DNA of 64,000 bases from Paracoccus sp. N5 (GTDB lineage: Bacteria; Pseudomonadota; Alphaproteobacteria; Rhodobacterales; Rhodobacteraceae), in the NCBI RefSeq assembly GCF_000371965.1, contig NZ_AQUO01000001.1, positions 682,001 to 746,000 of the forward strand, in the 5' to 3' direction. Shown here piece after piece: positions 9,539 through 18,611 of this stretch (within the stretch, counting starts at the first letter, position 1; each line of letters opens with the position of its first letter). The notes beneath the pieces were generated by a model. The model had not been told where the DNA came from and did no database searches. It saw only the letters and a program-made list of their open reading frames with translations. Position numbers and translations under genes: made by a program.

Positions 9539-9832
9539 ATGTCGAAACGCAGGAACCATGACGCGGGCTTCAAGGCTCGCGTGGCGCTGGAAGCCGTGAA
9601 GGGCGAGCGCACCGTGTCGGAGCTGGCCGCGGAATACGGCGTGCATCCGACGATGATCCACCAGTGGAAGAAGGCGCTGCTCGAGGGGGCATCGGACATC
9701 TTCGAACGCGGCAGGAAGAAGAAGGCCGAGGTCGACGAGGAGACGGTGCGATCGCTGCACGCCAAGATCGGAGAGCTGGCCGTCGCCAACGATTTTTTGT
9801 CACGAAAGCTCAAGCCCTGGACCGGCAGGTGA
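9539..9832 (+). CDS. IS3-family transposase OrfA
   Basis: This 97-residue helix-turn-helix protein binds the IS ends. MSKRRNHDAGFKARVALEAV, then VSELAAEYGVHPTMIHQWKK, is the standard HTH_Tnp_1 domain, and a leucine-zipper-like helix follows. The ATG follows an AGGAG sequence. Its C-terminal end overlaps orfB, and translation is expected to shift -1 at the T-run near 9793 to make the fused transposase. Confidence 0.85.
   Translation: MSKRRNHDAGFKARVALEAVKGERTVSELAAEYGVHPTMIHQWKKALLEGASDIFERGRKKKAEVDEETVRSLHAKIGELAVANDFLSRKLKPWTGR
9793..9799 (+). promoter_or_regulatory. Putative -1 programmed frameshift heptamer in the IS3 element
   Basis: In orfA the bases read T TTT TTG, with TTT at codon 86. 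This fits the X XXY YYZ slippery pattern. Slipping back one base gives TTT TTT GTC and enters orfB exactly where its conserved frame begins. IS3 elements usually use A-rich slippery sites, so a T/G version is less common. Confidence 0.55.
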
Positions 9833-10683
9833 GGCGCGGGATGATCGAACGCTCTCACCCCACGCTGTCGGTCGGGGCGCAATGCCGTCTGCTGTCGATC
9901 TCGCGGTCGTCGTTCTACTACGCACCGCAGGGCGAGACCGAGATGAACCTGGCGCTCATGCGGCTGATCGACCGTCAGTTCCTGGAAACCCCCTTCTACG
10001 GCGTCCAGCAGATGACCTGGCACCTGCAGAACGAAGGGCACCCAGTGAACATGAAGCGCATCCGGCGGCTGATGCGGCTCATGCGTCTGATGCCGATCTA
10101 CCAGAAGCCCAACACCAGCAAGCCTGCGAAGGGGCACAAGACCTACCCCTATCTGCTGGGTGGCCTGCGGGTCGATCGGCACAACCATGCCTGGTGTGCC
10201 GACATCACCTATCTGCCGATGCGACGAGGCTTCCTCTACCTGGTCGCCATCATGGACTGGTTCACCCGCAAGGTGCTGGCCTGGCGCATCTCGAACACGC
10301 TCGAAGCCGACTTCTGCGTCGAGGCGCTGAACGAGGCGGTCCACCGCTTCGGCCCGCCCGAGATCATGAACACCGATCAGGGCTCGCAGTTCACGTCCTT
10401 CGCCTGGACCGACCGGCTGAAACGGATCGGCACCCGGATCTCGATGGACGGCAAGGGCCGGTGTCTCGACAACATCTTCATCGAGCGCCTTTGGCGGTCC
10501 CTGAAGTATGAGTGCGTCTATCTGCACGCCTGGGAGACCGGCTCGCAGGCGAAGGCGGGCGTTGGCCGATGGATCACCTTCTACAACCACCAGCGGCCCC
10601 ACGCCGCCCATGGCGGACAGCCGCCCGCCGTGGTCTACTTCAACCAGATCGAAACCGATCAGCAGGGGCAGAGAGTAGCTTAA
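9793..10683 (+). CDS. IS3-family transposase OrfB (DDE integrase domain)
   Basis: This catalytic part is read from the -1 frame (FFVTKAQALDRQVRRGMIE onwards), about 296 residues. HTH_21-like segment LSVGAQCRLLSISRSSFYY is followed by the rve domain with acidic residues at WCADITYLP, MNTDQGSQFTS and the final E in DNIFIERLWRSLKYE. The family tail (YNHQRPHAAHGGQPPAVVY) is complete. If initiated independently, ATG at 9841 (MIERSHPTL) is the only sensible start. The frame is intact, so the element may still be active. Confidence 0.85.
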   Translation, partial: FFVTKAQALDRQVRRGMIERSHPTLSVGAQCRLLSISRSSFYYAPQGETEMNLALMRLIDRQFLETPFYGVQQMTWHLQNEGHPVNMKRIRRLMRLMRLMPIYQKPNTSKPAKGHKTYPYLLGGLRVDRHNHAWCADITYLPMRRGFLYLVAIMDWFTRKVLAWRISNTLEADFCVEALNEAVHRFGPPEIMNTDQGSQFTSFAWTDRLKRIGTRISMDGKGRCLDNIFIERLWRSLKYECVYLHAWETGSQAKAGVGRWITFYNHQRPHAAHGGQPPAVVYFNQIETDQQGQRVA

Positions 10684-10758
10684 ATCATCCCGGAAACTGT
10701 CCAAGAGATGGGGAGTAGCTCATGACAACCATCACGGCACAGAGATCTGAACAGCCGC

Positions 10759-10782
10759 GCAGCCTCGGACGGGCTGCTTTTT
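10759..10782 (+). terminator. Rho-independent terminator orphaned downstream of the IS
   Basis: GCAGCC and GGCTGC form a stem around a 7-nt loop and are followed directly by TTTTT. No gene ends just upstream except the IS3 element, so it probably belonged to a gene replaced by the insertion. Confidence 0.6.
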
Positions 10783-10850
10783 CATGCACAACGACAACCT
10801 GACTTTGCGGGTTCTGTGCTCAACGGCAAAGATCAAGGACGGAGAACAAA

Positions 10851-10967
10851 ATGCACTTGCAAGGACTTATCCGCAGACGCGCCCCCGATCGACGCGTCCA
10901 GGAATCCCAGGCCAAGGAGTCGATGGCCGCCCTCTGCATCAACGGGGTCCGTCATGCAGAGCGCTGA
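10851..10967 (+). CDS. Small ORF, possible leader or remnant (38 aa)
   Basis: ATG at 10851 follows a plausible GGACGGAG ribosome-binding site. The peptide begins MHLQGLIRRRAPDRRVQESQ and ends at a TGA that overlaps the start of the EthD-like gene in another frame. Such overlap would allow translational coupling. No family was recognised, and it could equally be the remnant of a longer gene. Confidence 0.3.
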   Translation: MHLQGLIRRRAPDRRVQESQAKESMAALCINGVRHAER

Positions 10968-11839
10968 GACCGCATCCGCTGCCGGACCGACCACCCGTAT
11001 GGATTCCCTTGTCGCGATCCTCGAGCGGCGCGGCGACATATCGAGCGATCTGTTCCAGCGCTACTGGCGCGACGTTCACGGCGTTCTTGCAACCCGGATT
11101 CCCGGCTTTACCTCTTATGTCCAGTATCACCTACTTCCCGATCCCTTCACGCCGCCGGGACAGCCCCCCGCGAGCAATCCGATCGACGGCATTGCCGAGG
11201 TAATCTTCGCGCCAAGTTCCGGCTCTGGCGGGCTCGCGTCCAGCCAGGTCAGCGATTTCATTCGCCGGGACGAGCAGATCCTGTTCAGTCGCGTGGTCTC
11301 CATCCCGCTCAGCGCGAGGCGCGGACGGTCTGGTCCGAGGATGTCTGGATCGAAACCGAGAACATCGACCCCGAGGTGCAGGCACCGGAACAAGTTTATG
11401 TGCTTTTCCAAGGCGCGCAAAGCCCCAAGCCCGAAGAGGTCGGCAAGGCGCTTACCCGTATGGCCGAAGGCATTTCCAAAGCCCATCCGGCGCTGAAGCC
11501 GATGACCGGCCACACGCTTACCCAAGGCAATCACGGGTGGTGGAACACCCCGAATGTTGCCGGTCAGGCAGCGGGTCTAAACTATATAGCGGCCCTGCGC
11601 ATACAGAGGGAAGCCGAAAAATCGCTCGGGGAAATTGCGGAAGTCATCGGGGAACTGGATACCGTCCCACTTGACCGGTTCGCGATCTATCGGGTCGCTG
11701 CAAGGTACCGGATGGTTGCTGCAGGGCAGCCAACCCCGTTGGTATGCGCGGGCTCGACATCATGCGCACCATTCATCAGGCGGGCGCAGCCGAACAAGGC
11801 AGTGACGCCCTGCTGCGCAGCATTTTCATCCATCCGTGA
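10954..11839 (+). pseudogene. EthD-domain protein, two frameshifts
   Basis: The gene starts at ATG 10954 and shows an EthD-like dimeric alpha/beta barrel unit (SSDLFQRYWRDVHGVLATR, then IPGFTSYVQYHLLPD). At about 11310 the coding frame changes, and the second half continues with QVYVLFQGAQSPKPEEVGK and HGWWNTPNVAGQAAGLNYIA. At about 11710 it changes again to GMRGLDIMRTIHQAGAAEQG and then SDALLRSIFIHP with a stop at 11837. EthD proteins act in oxidative degradation of ethers and related compounds. Two independent indels suggest a pseudogene, although assembly error cannot be excluded from sequence alone. Confidence 0.7.
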
Positions 11840-11894
11840 CGCGCTTACGCGCTGCCGGACGGTTTCGGTCATCATTCATGCAATGGAGGATAGC

Positions 11895-13109
11895 ATGACT
11901 TACGGAAGGTTCGCCCTTGCGGCTGGCTTCTTGTCGCTTTTGATGTTGGCACCCCCCGGCGTGTCGTTGGCCAAAGAGTTGAAACCGATCATCATCTGTT
12001 CGGCAGATGACCAGTCCAATGGCGCGGCAGAGGTGGGACGGCTTGCTCTGAACGGGCTGCGCCTTGCCGTCGACGAGAAGAACGCGGCAGGAGGCATCGC
12101 CGGCAGAAAGGTCGAGATCGTCGTCTATGACATCAAGATGGACTTCCAGCTTGCCGGAACGGCGGCGACGCGCTGTGCCGAGGATGACGGCGCCATCGCC
12201 ATTACCGGCGCCCACCCCGACACCTCGATCTCGATGATCCCGGTCGCGAACGAATATGGGATTCCGCTGCTGCTGATGGCATTGGCGACAGACAACCTGA
12301 CCGACAATCCGGCTGGCTATGTTTTCCGTGTCGGTCCCCGCAATGGCCAGGATGCACAGGCGATTGCCGATATGTTGGCCGCGCAAGGGTTCAAGCGGGT
12401 TGCGCTGATCGGCAACACCTTGAACTTCGGTCTGGATGGCATCGAAGCCTCCAGCAAGGCGCTAGCGATGCACGGAATCGAGGTCGTCCAGGAAGAAGCC
12501 TATGACATCAATGCAGTGGATCTTTCGCCGCAGATCCTCAGTCTGAAAGCGGCAGAACCGGATGCGGTCATCGTCTATCCCTATTCTGCCGATGGCGCGC
12601 GGGTGTTGCGGACCATGCACCAGCTTGACCTGAAGGTGCCGACGGTGGTGGCCCGCAGCGCCTTGCTGAAAGCGTTTCGCGATATGGCCGCAGAGGCAAG
12701 CGACGGCATTCTGATCGCCAATACGGTCGATATGGAACGGCCCGATGTACAGGATTTCTTCGCAAGGCTCGATGCCAAGTTCGGCGCCGAGCATCAGCCC
12801 ACCATGTATCCCCTTCTTGGCTATGACACGGCCCAGATCATTTTCGCGGCGGCCGCCGATCCGGCCGTGCAGGAACGGCTGGCGGCAGACGACATCGCGG
12901 GCGCGCGCGCGGCGGTCAAGAATGCAATCGAAGGAATGAGCAGCTTCTACGGCCTGCAAGGCCGCAAGGAAGCACATTATGAATTCGGCAAGGAAAAGCA
13001 CCATGGCTCGCCGGATGACAACTGGTTCACCTTCGTCGAGGTCAAGGATGCAGGGGCAACCTTGAGCACCACAGATCTGTCGAAATTCAGACCGGGCGCA
13101 AAGAACTGA
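11895..13109 (+). CDS. ABC transporter substrate-binding protein, branched-chain amino acid (LivJ) type
   Basis: This 404-residue periplasmic protein has a signal peptide (MTYGRFALAAGFLSLLMLAP, cleavage near SLA/KE). Its mature fold begins with LNGLRLAVDEKNAAGGIAGR, the hallmark of type I periplasmic binding proteins, and continues with ITGAHPDTSISMIPVANEYG and FRVGPRNGQDAQAIADMLA. GGAGG sits 5 nt before the ATG at 11895; the longer upstream frame belongs to the EthD relic. No permease or ATPase genes are next to it, since the downstream side is cut by IS fragments. It is either an orphan receptor or the surviving part of a Liv operon. Confidence 0.85.
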   Translation: MTYGRFALAAGFLSLLMLAPPGVSLAKELKPIIICSADDQSNGAAEVGRLALNGLRLAVDEKNAAGGIAGRKVEIVVYDIKMDFQLAGTAATRCAEDDGAIAITGAHPDTSISMIPVANEYGIPLLLMALATDNLTDNPAGYVFRVGPRNGQDAQAIADMLAAQGFKRVALIGNTLNFGLDGIEASSKALAMHGIEVVQEEAYDINAVDLSPQILSLKAAEPDAVIVYPYSADGARVLRTMHQLDLKVPTVVARSALLKAFRDMAAEASDGILIANTVDMERPDVQDFFARLDAKFGAEHQPTMYPLLGYDTAQIIFAAAADPAVQERLAADDIAGARAAVKNAIEGMSSFYGLQGRKEAHYEFGKEKHHGSPDDNWFTFVEVKDAGATLSTTDLSKFRPGAKN

Positions 13110-13119
13110 TCCGGTCAAG

Positions 13120-13246
13120 GCAGCAAATGCCCTGAATGGTGTCTTCGGGCATCCCATACTTGCGGCAAAGGTCGGCGCACTTCGCCACGGCCTTGCTCCT
13201 GCAAGATGCCAATGATCTGCTCTTCGGTTCGACTTCTTCGCTTCAT
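13120..13246 (-). pseudogene. IS3-family OrfA fragment
   Basis: Minus-strand ATG at 13246 begins MKRRSRTEEQIIGILQEQ, the standard opening of IS3 OrfA. One base change later the frame continues as a degraded CADLCRKYGMPEDTIQ. Only about 40 residues remain. It differs from both IS3 copies at 8.7-10.7 kb. Confidence 0.75.
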
Positions 13247-13306
13247 CGTCCGTCTCTTCCTTGGGGCGGACTCTAATCGCAACTGAAGAAAAAATCCCAT
13301 GGCAGG

Positions 13307-13400
13307 TCACTCACGCCGCAAGAGCACGAAGAGCCGCCGGTAGCCGAACCTGCGCCGCTCATTGGCCAGATTGTGGCCGAGATTGGAGAGCGTGGGGATG
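13307..13400 (-). pseudogene. IS3-family OrfB fragment (N-terminal part)
   Basis: LANERRRFGYRRLFVLLRRE, ending at a stop at 13307, is the conserved N-terminal stretch of IS3 OrfB. This is the stretch deleted from the relic at 8.7-9.5 kb. It is separated from the OrfA fragment by about 60 bp, so the two pieces mark scrambled IS ends. Confidence 0.65.
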
Positions 13401-13479
13401 AGGTGCTGCGTCTGGACACGTTCGAGAATACCCCTGCCACCGTCGGCAAGCTGCTGAACCGCCCGGGTTGAACCGCCCC

Positions 13480-13657
13480 GGGTTTGTCGCGCACGGCGCC
13501 GCCGCCGAAATCGGTCTCGATGGCACCCGGCGCAACCGTGTTCACCGCAATGCCGCGCGGCCCGAACTCCTGCGCCATGTAACGGGTCAGCACCTCGACC
13601 GCACCCTTTGCCGCCGCATAGGCCGCAAAGCCGGCATAGGAAAACCGCGTCATCACC
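13480..13657 (-). pseudogene. Short-chain dehydrogenase central fragment
   Basis: The minus strand reads MTRFSYAGFAAYAAAKGAVE, then VLTRYMAQEFGPRGIAVNTV and APGAIETDF. YxxxK (YAAAK) is the SDR active site and NxxxPG follows. The NAD-binding N-terminus and the C-terminus are missing. Its upstream edge meets the reductase relic at about 13655 and its other edge meets IS3 debris. Confidence 0.75.
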
Positions 13658-14380
13658 CCAATGATGGCGATGCTGCGCTATTTGCAGGACCGGCGCGAGA
13701 CCGCCTATCGCGTGACCTTCCTGCATTCGGCCCGCAGCCCGGCGGATCTGCTGTTCCAGGGCGAGCTGACGGCGATCGCGGCGCGTGGCGGCATGACGCC
13801 GGGGTTCATCTGCGAACGGGACGCCCTGCCGGGCATGGAGGCGGGCTTCCTGACCCGCGACATGCTTCAGGCGCATGTGCCCGACCTGCATGACTGCACC
13901 GTGCTGACCTGCGGGCCGGCGCCCTATATGCGCGCGGTCAGGGCGATGCTGGGCGAGACCGGCTTCGACATGGCGCATTACCATGAGGAGAGCTTCGGCG
14001 ACCCCACCGAGCGGCGCAATCCCGACGGCGCCGCGCCGGAAAGCCTGCGTCCCGATGGCGGCGAGCCCGCCGCAACCGCCACCCCGTCGCCCGTCGATCA
14101 TCAGCCGGCGAATGCAGGACAGAACCTGGTGCATTTCACCCTGTCGGGCAAGGCCGCGCCCTATCGGCCGGGCGAGACCATCCTCGACGTCGCCTCGCGC
14201 GCGGGGATCGCCGTGCCGACCAATTGCCAGATGGGACTTTGCGGCACCTGCAAGGCGCATTGCAGCGCCGGGCGGGTCGCCATGGACGATACCGAGGGCC
14301 TGGCCCCCGGCGAGTTGGAGCAGGGCATGGTGCTGACCTGCTGCGGCCGTCCGCAGGGCGCCGTCAGCATCGCATTGTAG
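13652..14380 (+). pseudogene. Ferredoxin-NAD(P) reductase/2Fe-2S protein, 5' truncated (GbcB-like)
   Basis: The frame enters at ITPMMAMLRYLQD, the start of the NAD-binding half of an oxygenase reductase, and runs intact to the end. The NAD-domain motif LTCGPAPYMRAVRAML is followed by a linker and a C-terminal plant-type ferredoxin with CQMGLCGTCKAHC and a final LTCC cluster ligand. The N-terminal FAD-binding barrel is missing, cut at the junction with the SDR fragment. The layout fits reductases of glycine-betaine or stachydrine-type Rieske demethylases. A short protein from ATG 13661 could be made, but it could not bind flavin. Confidence 0.75.
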
Positions 14381-14389
14381 GAGCCGATC

Positions 14390-15409
14390 ATGACCCATAA
14401 GAACCTGTCGCTCGGCTGCAATGGCCGTGGCGTGATGCATCGCGCCCCCCTGCCGGTCGAGGAGCAGTTCCGGCTGCTGCGCGACAGCGGCGTCTTCGAC
14501 CATTTCGACCGCATTCCCCAGCCTGGCAAGGAGCGCGCCTATGTCGAGGCCTCGAACCGCTTCGGCGTGCCGATGACCACCGGGCTCTGGACCTATCAGA
14601 TCGGCCGGGATGAGGGCCTGCTGCGGCACAACCTGGAATGGGCGCAGCGCGCTGGCGCCGAGTGCCACAACCTGATGATCCTGACCCATCACGCGCAGGG
14701 CCATGTCGTGGCCGATGACGAGGTGGTGGAGTTCTACCTGCGCGCCGTTGATGAGGGCGACAGGCTGGGCATTACCATCGCAGCCGAGGTGCATATCTAC
14801 ATGTTCACCGAGGATTTCCGCCGCATCACCCCCGTTGCCGAGAAGATCCGCGCGCGGGGGGTGCCGTTCAACTTCGTGCTGGACCATTCGCATGTGCTGC
14901 TGAAGATCGAAAGCCCCGAGGAACAGGACGCCTGCGGCATCCGCGCCGATGTCGAAAGCGGCCGGCTGGTCCTCGATCCCCATGAGCCCGGCAATGTCAT
15001 CGACGACTGGCTGGCGCAGAACATGGTGGTCTGGCTGCAGACCCGGCCGGTGGCGCCGAACGGGCCGAAGAATACTGCGATGATGGGACCGGGCGGGCGT
15101 TACGGCCGCGCCTGCCAGTATCCGTTCTTCCGCCCGGCACCCGGCGAATGGGAGCATGACTGGCATGCCTGGAAGGTCGAGCCCAGCAAGCACGTCGCCC
15201 GCAAGGTGCTGCAACATCACCACGACCGCGCCGACAGCCCGCTGCGCTGGCTGACCACCGACATGATCGACATGGCCGATTACGGCGGTGGCGTGGGCTA
15301 TTCGCTGTTCGAGCAGAACGTGGTCATCGCCCACTGGCTGCGCGAGACCTGGCGCGAGATTGCCGGAACCAACCTCAAGGCGGCGGTCGAGAGCAAGGCG
15401 AACCGTTGA
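14390..15409 (+). CDS. TIM-barrel sugar-phosphate isomerase/epimerase-like protein
   Basis: This is an intact 339-residue frame, 9 bp downstream of the reductase relic and preceded by AGGAG. It begins MTHKNLSLGCNGRGVMHRAP. Metal-type residues typical of xylose-isomerase-like TIM barrels are visible: E in AAEVHIYMFTEDF, FVLDHSHVLL and a histidine-rich VLQHHHDRADSPLRW. The reaction is not known. Its close spacing behind an oxygenase reductase suggests a role in degrading a methylated amine or a similar compound. The gene survived although its operon partner was cut. Confidence 0.65.
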   Translation: MTHKNLSLGCNGRGVMHRAPLPVEEQFRLLRDSGVFDHFDRIPQPGKERAYVEASNRFGVPMTTGLWTYQIGRDEGLLRHNLEWAQRAGAECHNLMILTHHAQGHVVADDEVVEFYLRAVDEGDRLGITIAAEVHIYMFTEDFRRITPVAEKIRARGVPFNFVLDHSHVLLKIESPEEQDACGIRADVESGRLVLDPHEPGNVIDDWLAQNMVVWLQTRPVAPNGPKNTAMMGPGGRYGRACQYPFFRPAPGEWEHDWHAWKVEPSKHVARKVLQHHHDRADSPLRWLTTDMIDMADYGGGVGYSLFEQNVVIAHWLRETWREIAGTNLKAAVESKANR

Positions 15410-15429
15410 GTTGATCGCGGATGGACGGA

Positions 15430-15690
15430 GGGCACGATGGCCGGCGAAGCTGGTGCCGTCGTCTCCGGGCCAAGCCTGTGTGGAAACTGCCCGCGGTAGT
15501 CGATCCGATACGTGGTTCCGGAGCCCTCTCGACAAGCCGCACCGCGGCGATCAGCCTGCGATGCTTGCATCAGGAGCCGGATGCCCACCAAGGCGATCAT
15601 GCGCTTGATGTTGTAGGCCAGCACGTTCAGCGCCATCTCCGTGCAGACGTTTCGCAGCTGTCGCATCAGGAAGGGCGTCGACGCGGAGCT
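15430..15690 (-). pseudogene. IS1182-like transposase C-terminal relic
   Basis: The minus strand reads FLMRQLRNVCTEMALNVLAY, then NIKRMIALVGIRLLMQA. This is the closing motif of IS1182/IS5-type DDE transposases (ALNVLAYNxKRM). The rest of the transposase is absent, and about 120 bp of former IS end follows. Confidence 0.7.
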
Positions 15691-15699
15691 CACTCACCT

Positions 15700-16660
15700 C
15701 GATTTCGGCGGTTTGGCGGTCTGGGTCTCTTGCGGCGATGCGCTCGCCGAATGCCTTGAAGCAGCGCACCCGCCCGCGCCGGAGTATCTCAGCCCGCGCA
15801 TCGCCGCGCTGGCAGCCGGTGGCGATGCCGATGCCTTCTGGCGCGAGGTCGCGGCAGAGGGCACGCCCATGGTTGAGGATGCCGGTAACGGCGAGGCCAT
15901 CGTCACCTTCCTGTGGCGCGGGGCCAGCCGCAACGTGCGGCTGTTCGGCGGCCCGTCGGGCGACCATGAATGGCTGGAACGGCTGGCGGGGACGGACATC
16001 TGGTTCAAGAGCTTTCGCGTGCCGGACAGCCTGCGGCTCTCCTACAAGCTGGCGCCCGACGTGCCCGACATCCCCGGTGATGCCCGAGCGCGCCGGGTGG
16101 CATCCTGGCCACGGCGCAGATGGACCCGAACCGCCACCCCTGGCCCAGCGACGCCCCCGACCGCTTTAATCAGGACGCGACGGTCGTGTTGCAGAACGCG
16201 CCCGTCCAGCCCGGCACGCCGCCTGCAGCCGAGGCGGACCCCGAACTCCGCCGCTTCACCTTCGACAGCCGGCTTCTGGGCAACAGCCGCGAGATCACGC
16301 TGTCCTTCCCGCGCGGCCTGGACCCCGCCGACCCGGATATTGTGCTGGCCCTGATCTTCGACGGCGAGCAGGCCATGAACCGGATCGACGCCCCGCGCAT
16401 GCTGGATACGCTGACGCGCCAGGGGGCGCTGCCGCCGGTGGTGGCGGTGCTGATCCCCTCGATCGACGGCCGGACGCGGGGAAAGGAACTGCCCGGCAAT
16501 CCGCTCTTTGCACAGGCCTTGGCCGAGGAGTTGCTGCCGCGGGTCGCCGCGGAGACCGGGATCCGTCCCGATCCCGCCCGGACCGTCCTGGCGGGCGCCA
16601 GCTATGGCGGGCTTGCCGCCGCCACGGTGGCGCTGACCCGGCCCGATGCCTTCGGCAAAC
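15700..16660 (+). pseudogene. fes: Enterochelin esterase (Fes-like), truncated at both ends and frameshifted
   Basis: The Fes N-terminal domain is legible from ADAFWREVAAEGTPMVED through VTFLWRGASRNVRLFGG to TDIWFKSFRVPDSLRLSYKL. A frame change near 16095 separates it from the hydrolase half, which runs from MDPNRHPWPSDAP to the nucleophile elbow TVLAGASYGGLAAATVAL. The coding sequence breaks off at about 16655 in IS debris, before the catalytic His. Fes releases iron from catecholate siderophores in the cytoplasm. The intact gene would have fitted functionally with the iron importer at 4-8 kb. Confidence 0.75.
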
Positions 16661-16822
16661 AGCTTCGTTCTTCACGGTGATGCTGAAGATACGGTTTCCC
16701 TGAAACGACGCGGGCAGCCCCATGGGCTACCCTCATCCGGCCGGCATTGCCGCCTAGCTGCCTCGTTCGGCTGCGAACTGGCTTGCGAACTCGCCGCACC
16801 AGTCATTCGGCTTGACCACCGG

Positions 16823-17038
16823 CTAGAAGCCGCGGCTGCCCTTTATAGCCGGGCCGCCGTGCATCGTGCGACATCGAAGCCCTCTCGGCAAAGCTGCCGC
16901 CACACCTTCTGGACGCCGTAGACCCGCCTGCCAGCGCGACCCATGCGGACCCTCGCCGTCGAGAACCATCAGCACCGCACGCTCGCGGACCTCAGGGGAA
17001 AACTTGCCAATGCCCTCGGCACCGCCGAAATCGTCCAC
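16823..17038 (-). pseudogene. IS3-family OrfA fragment
   Basis: KFSPEVRERAVLMVLDGEGP followed by HGSRWQA is the typical N-terminus of a second IS3 OrfA subtype. It degenerates within 35 residues. The adjacent stretch 16660-16820 holds no recognisable gene. Confidence 0.65.
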
Positions 17039-17040
17039 GT

Positions 17041-17634
17041 GGTCTGAACCTGAAGGGAGAAGGGGAAGTCACGCCTCAATCCGAACATCTGCAACAGTGC
17101 CTCGCCGCGGGCGAAGTGCTGGCTGGCAAAGATCATGGCGTCTTCGGACGGGCACTCCCCGATGATGACCGAGCGGTCGAAGCCGTCGGCATCACCGAGA
17201 CCATCATAGCGGGCGGTGCCAATGCAGGAGATGCGCAGGGGCAGCCTCTGGACATGGCGCAGCCGAGGCAGCACTTGCCGCGACAATTCGCCGATGAGAG
17301 CGAAGGCGGCCTAGCGGGATAGGGTCATGGGGCATACTCCGCGACGGACGGCGGAAGCCTCTCTCCAGCCTAAACCCGTCACGACATCGTGGCCTTCGAC
17401 GAGGATCGCTGCCAGGGCCCGGCCATAACGATCCGTGCCCTGACGCAGGATTCCAACGCGCCGCCATGCAGGAAGTCGGCGATCCCTTGCGCATCGATTT
17501 TTAAAGAGGCGGAGCAGATCAAGGCTTTCGAATGGAAGCAGGGTGGTGCTTTGCTCGTGACAGGTGCTGGATACCCCCTGCCGTCCTCGGCAATCCGACC
17601 AGGGCACGAACCGCTCGTATCGCCCCGATAACAT
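17041..17634 (-). pseudogene. Unidentified broken gene with an internal stop
   Basis: One continuous minus-strand frame holds RRVGILRQGTDRYGRALAAI and LVEGHDVVTGLG, a TAG at 17311, then ALIGELSRQVLPRLRHVQRL and FDRSVIIGECPSEDAMIFAS. The sequence is protein-like on both sides of the stop, so this is probably one gene with a nonsense mutation. The DRYGRALAAILVEG segment resembles the C-terminal part of staphylococcal-nuclease-like proteins, but the match is weak. No firm function is proposed. Confidence 0.35.
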
Positions 17635-17810
17635 GGCGGAACGCCCCTCGCCCCATATTATCGAGCTTTGTAAATTGCTTCTGTTCCGCCTGCGAGACCC
17701 GCCAGGCGAGGAATTGATTGAAGGGCATTATCGGAGGTCCTGCCGCCTGAAGGGCTGAGAGCAGACAAGCGGCTTTTATTCCGATACCGAAAGATGCCGG
17801 AAGGCCTGCC

Positions 17811-17834
17811 TGTGGCGGCTCGGAAACCGCCACA
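17811..17834. repeat. Stem-loop (8-bp perfect stem)
   Basis: TGTGGCGG and CCGCCACA are separated by 8 nt, just beyond the DUF927 stop on the minus strand. No T-run follows on either strand, so terminator function is uncertain. Confidence 0.4.
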
Positions 17835-17871
17835 ATAAATGTCTGATGCCCAAGATGCAGCGCCTTCCGGA

Positions 17872-18534
17872 CTATCCGCCTTCGATCCTCTGCCTGTCGA
17901 GGCGATAGACCCGGGCCCTGTCCGGATCGACGCAGCGGGGCAGGCGATACTGAAACGACCTCTGCTCACCGCCGGGGATCAGCAGCCCCGCATCGCCCAG
18001 AAGCTTCACCGCGAGGCCGGCCGGCATGCCGGAGGCGACTTCCGTCCGGAAGGCCTCGATGCCGAGATAGATCCAGCGCGCATCACACCAGCCGATGGCA
18101 TCCGGATCCGGCTCGGCTCCGGGCGGGCACAGACGGTGGCGGTTGCGGCGAAGATATCCGGTCAGACGTTCCGCCATGGCCTCAGCGGTCGAGGGCGGAC
18201 GCGCCGCATAGGCCCGGTGCCAGATCACCGCGATCTCGACGAGGGCGCTGGTCGCCGTGCCTTTCCGCCAGGGCAGGATGCCGAGCCGGCTGCCGATTTC
18301 GCCAGCCGCGGCGATCAGGGCCAGACGGTTCAGAACCCGCAGCACCGGGCCCTCTTTCGCACTCGGGGGCAGCCCGGTCGCCGCCAGCATCAGGGTGCGC
18401 AGGCGCGTGATCATGGGGCGCAGGATCTCCTTCACCAGGCCATGATGCGCGATGATCCCTTGCACGAATGCCGGCAGGGCATGTCCGTAATGCTGTCTCG
18501 CAGCAGTCTGGAGCGCCTCTCCGCCGCAATCCAC
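17872..18534 (-). pseudogene. DUF927-type helicase-like protein, C-terminal fragment
   Basis: About 220 residues remain. YGHALPAFVQGIIAHHGLV and VLRVLNRLALIAAAGEIGSR, then ILPWRKGTATSALVEIAVIW, match the C-terminal part of DUF927 proteins, which are large primase/helicase-like proteins of plasmids and phages. The final LLIPGGEQRSFQYRLPRCVD also fits. The ATPase half is missing because the gene is cut near 18540, next to the truncated AAA protease on the opposite strand. Confidence 0.6.
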
Positions 18535-18611
18535 GCCCGCTCCGCTTTCGTGCGTCGCTGACGCCCGGTCGGCCCCTCGATCACTTCCAGCCGCGAAACC
18601 CCACCATCCGA

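Larger units (their letters stand above)
9458..10722 (+). mobile_element. IS3-family insertion sequence, apparently complete (1265 bp)
   Basis: The ends are imperfect 27-bp inverted repeats (9458-9484 and 10696-10722) that share TGAGC, CTCCCC and GGACAGT blocks and begin with the TG...CA typical of IS3. Between them lie orfA and orfB with a -1 frameshift signal. The outside neighbours (CTC on the left, TGA on the right) do not form a target duplication, so the flanks have rearranged since insertion. Confidence 0.85.

Noticed and set aside
13296..13469. Plus-strand protein-like stretch (PPVAEPAPLIGQIVAEIGER)
   Set aside because: The minus strand of the same DNA carries the IS3 OrfB signature ERRRFGYRRL, which explains the composition better.
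13307..15535. Very long minus-strand open frame (742 codons)
   Set aside because: It is the antisense shadow of the TIM-barrel and reductase genes; only its last ~30 codons (an IS3 OrfB piece) are real.
17519..17833. Minus-strand frame between the broken gene and DUF927 relic
   Set aside because: No start with a ribosome-binding site and no family signal; a plus-strand frame over the same bases looks equally plausible.
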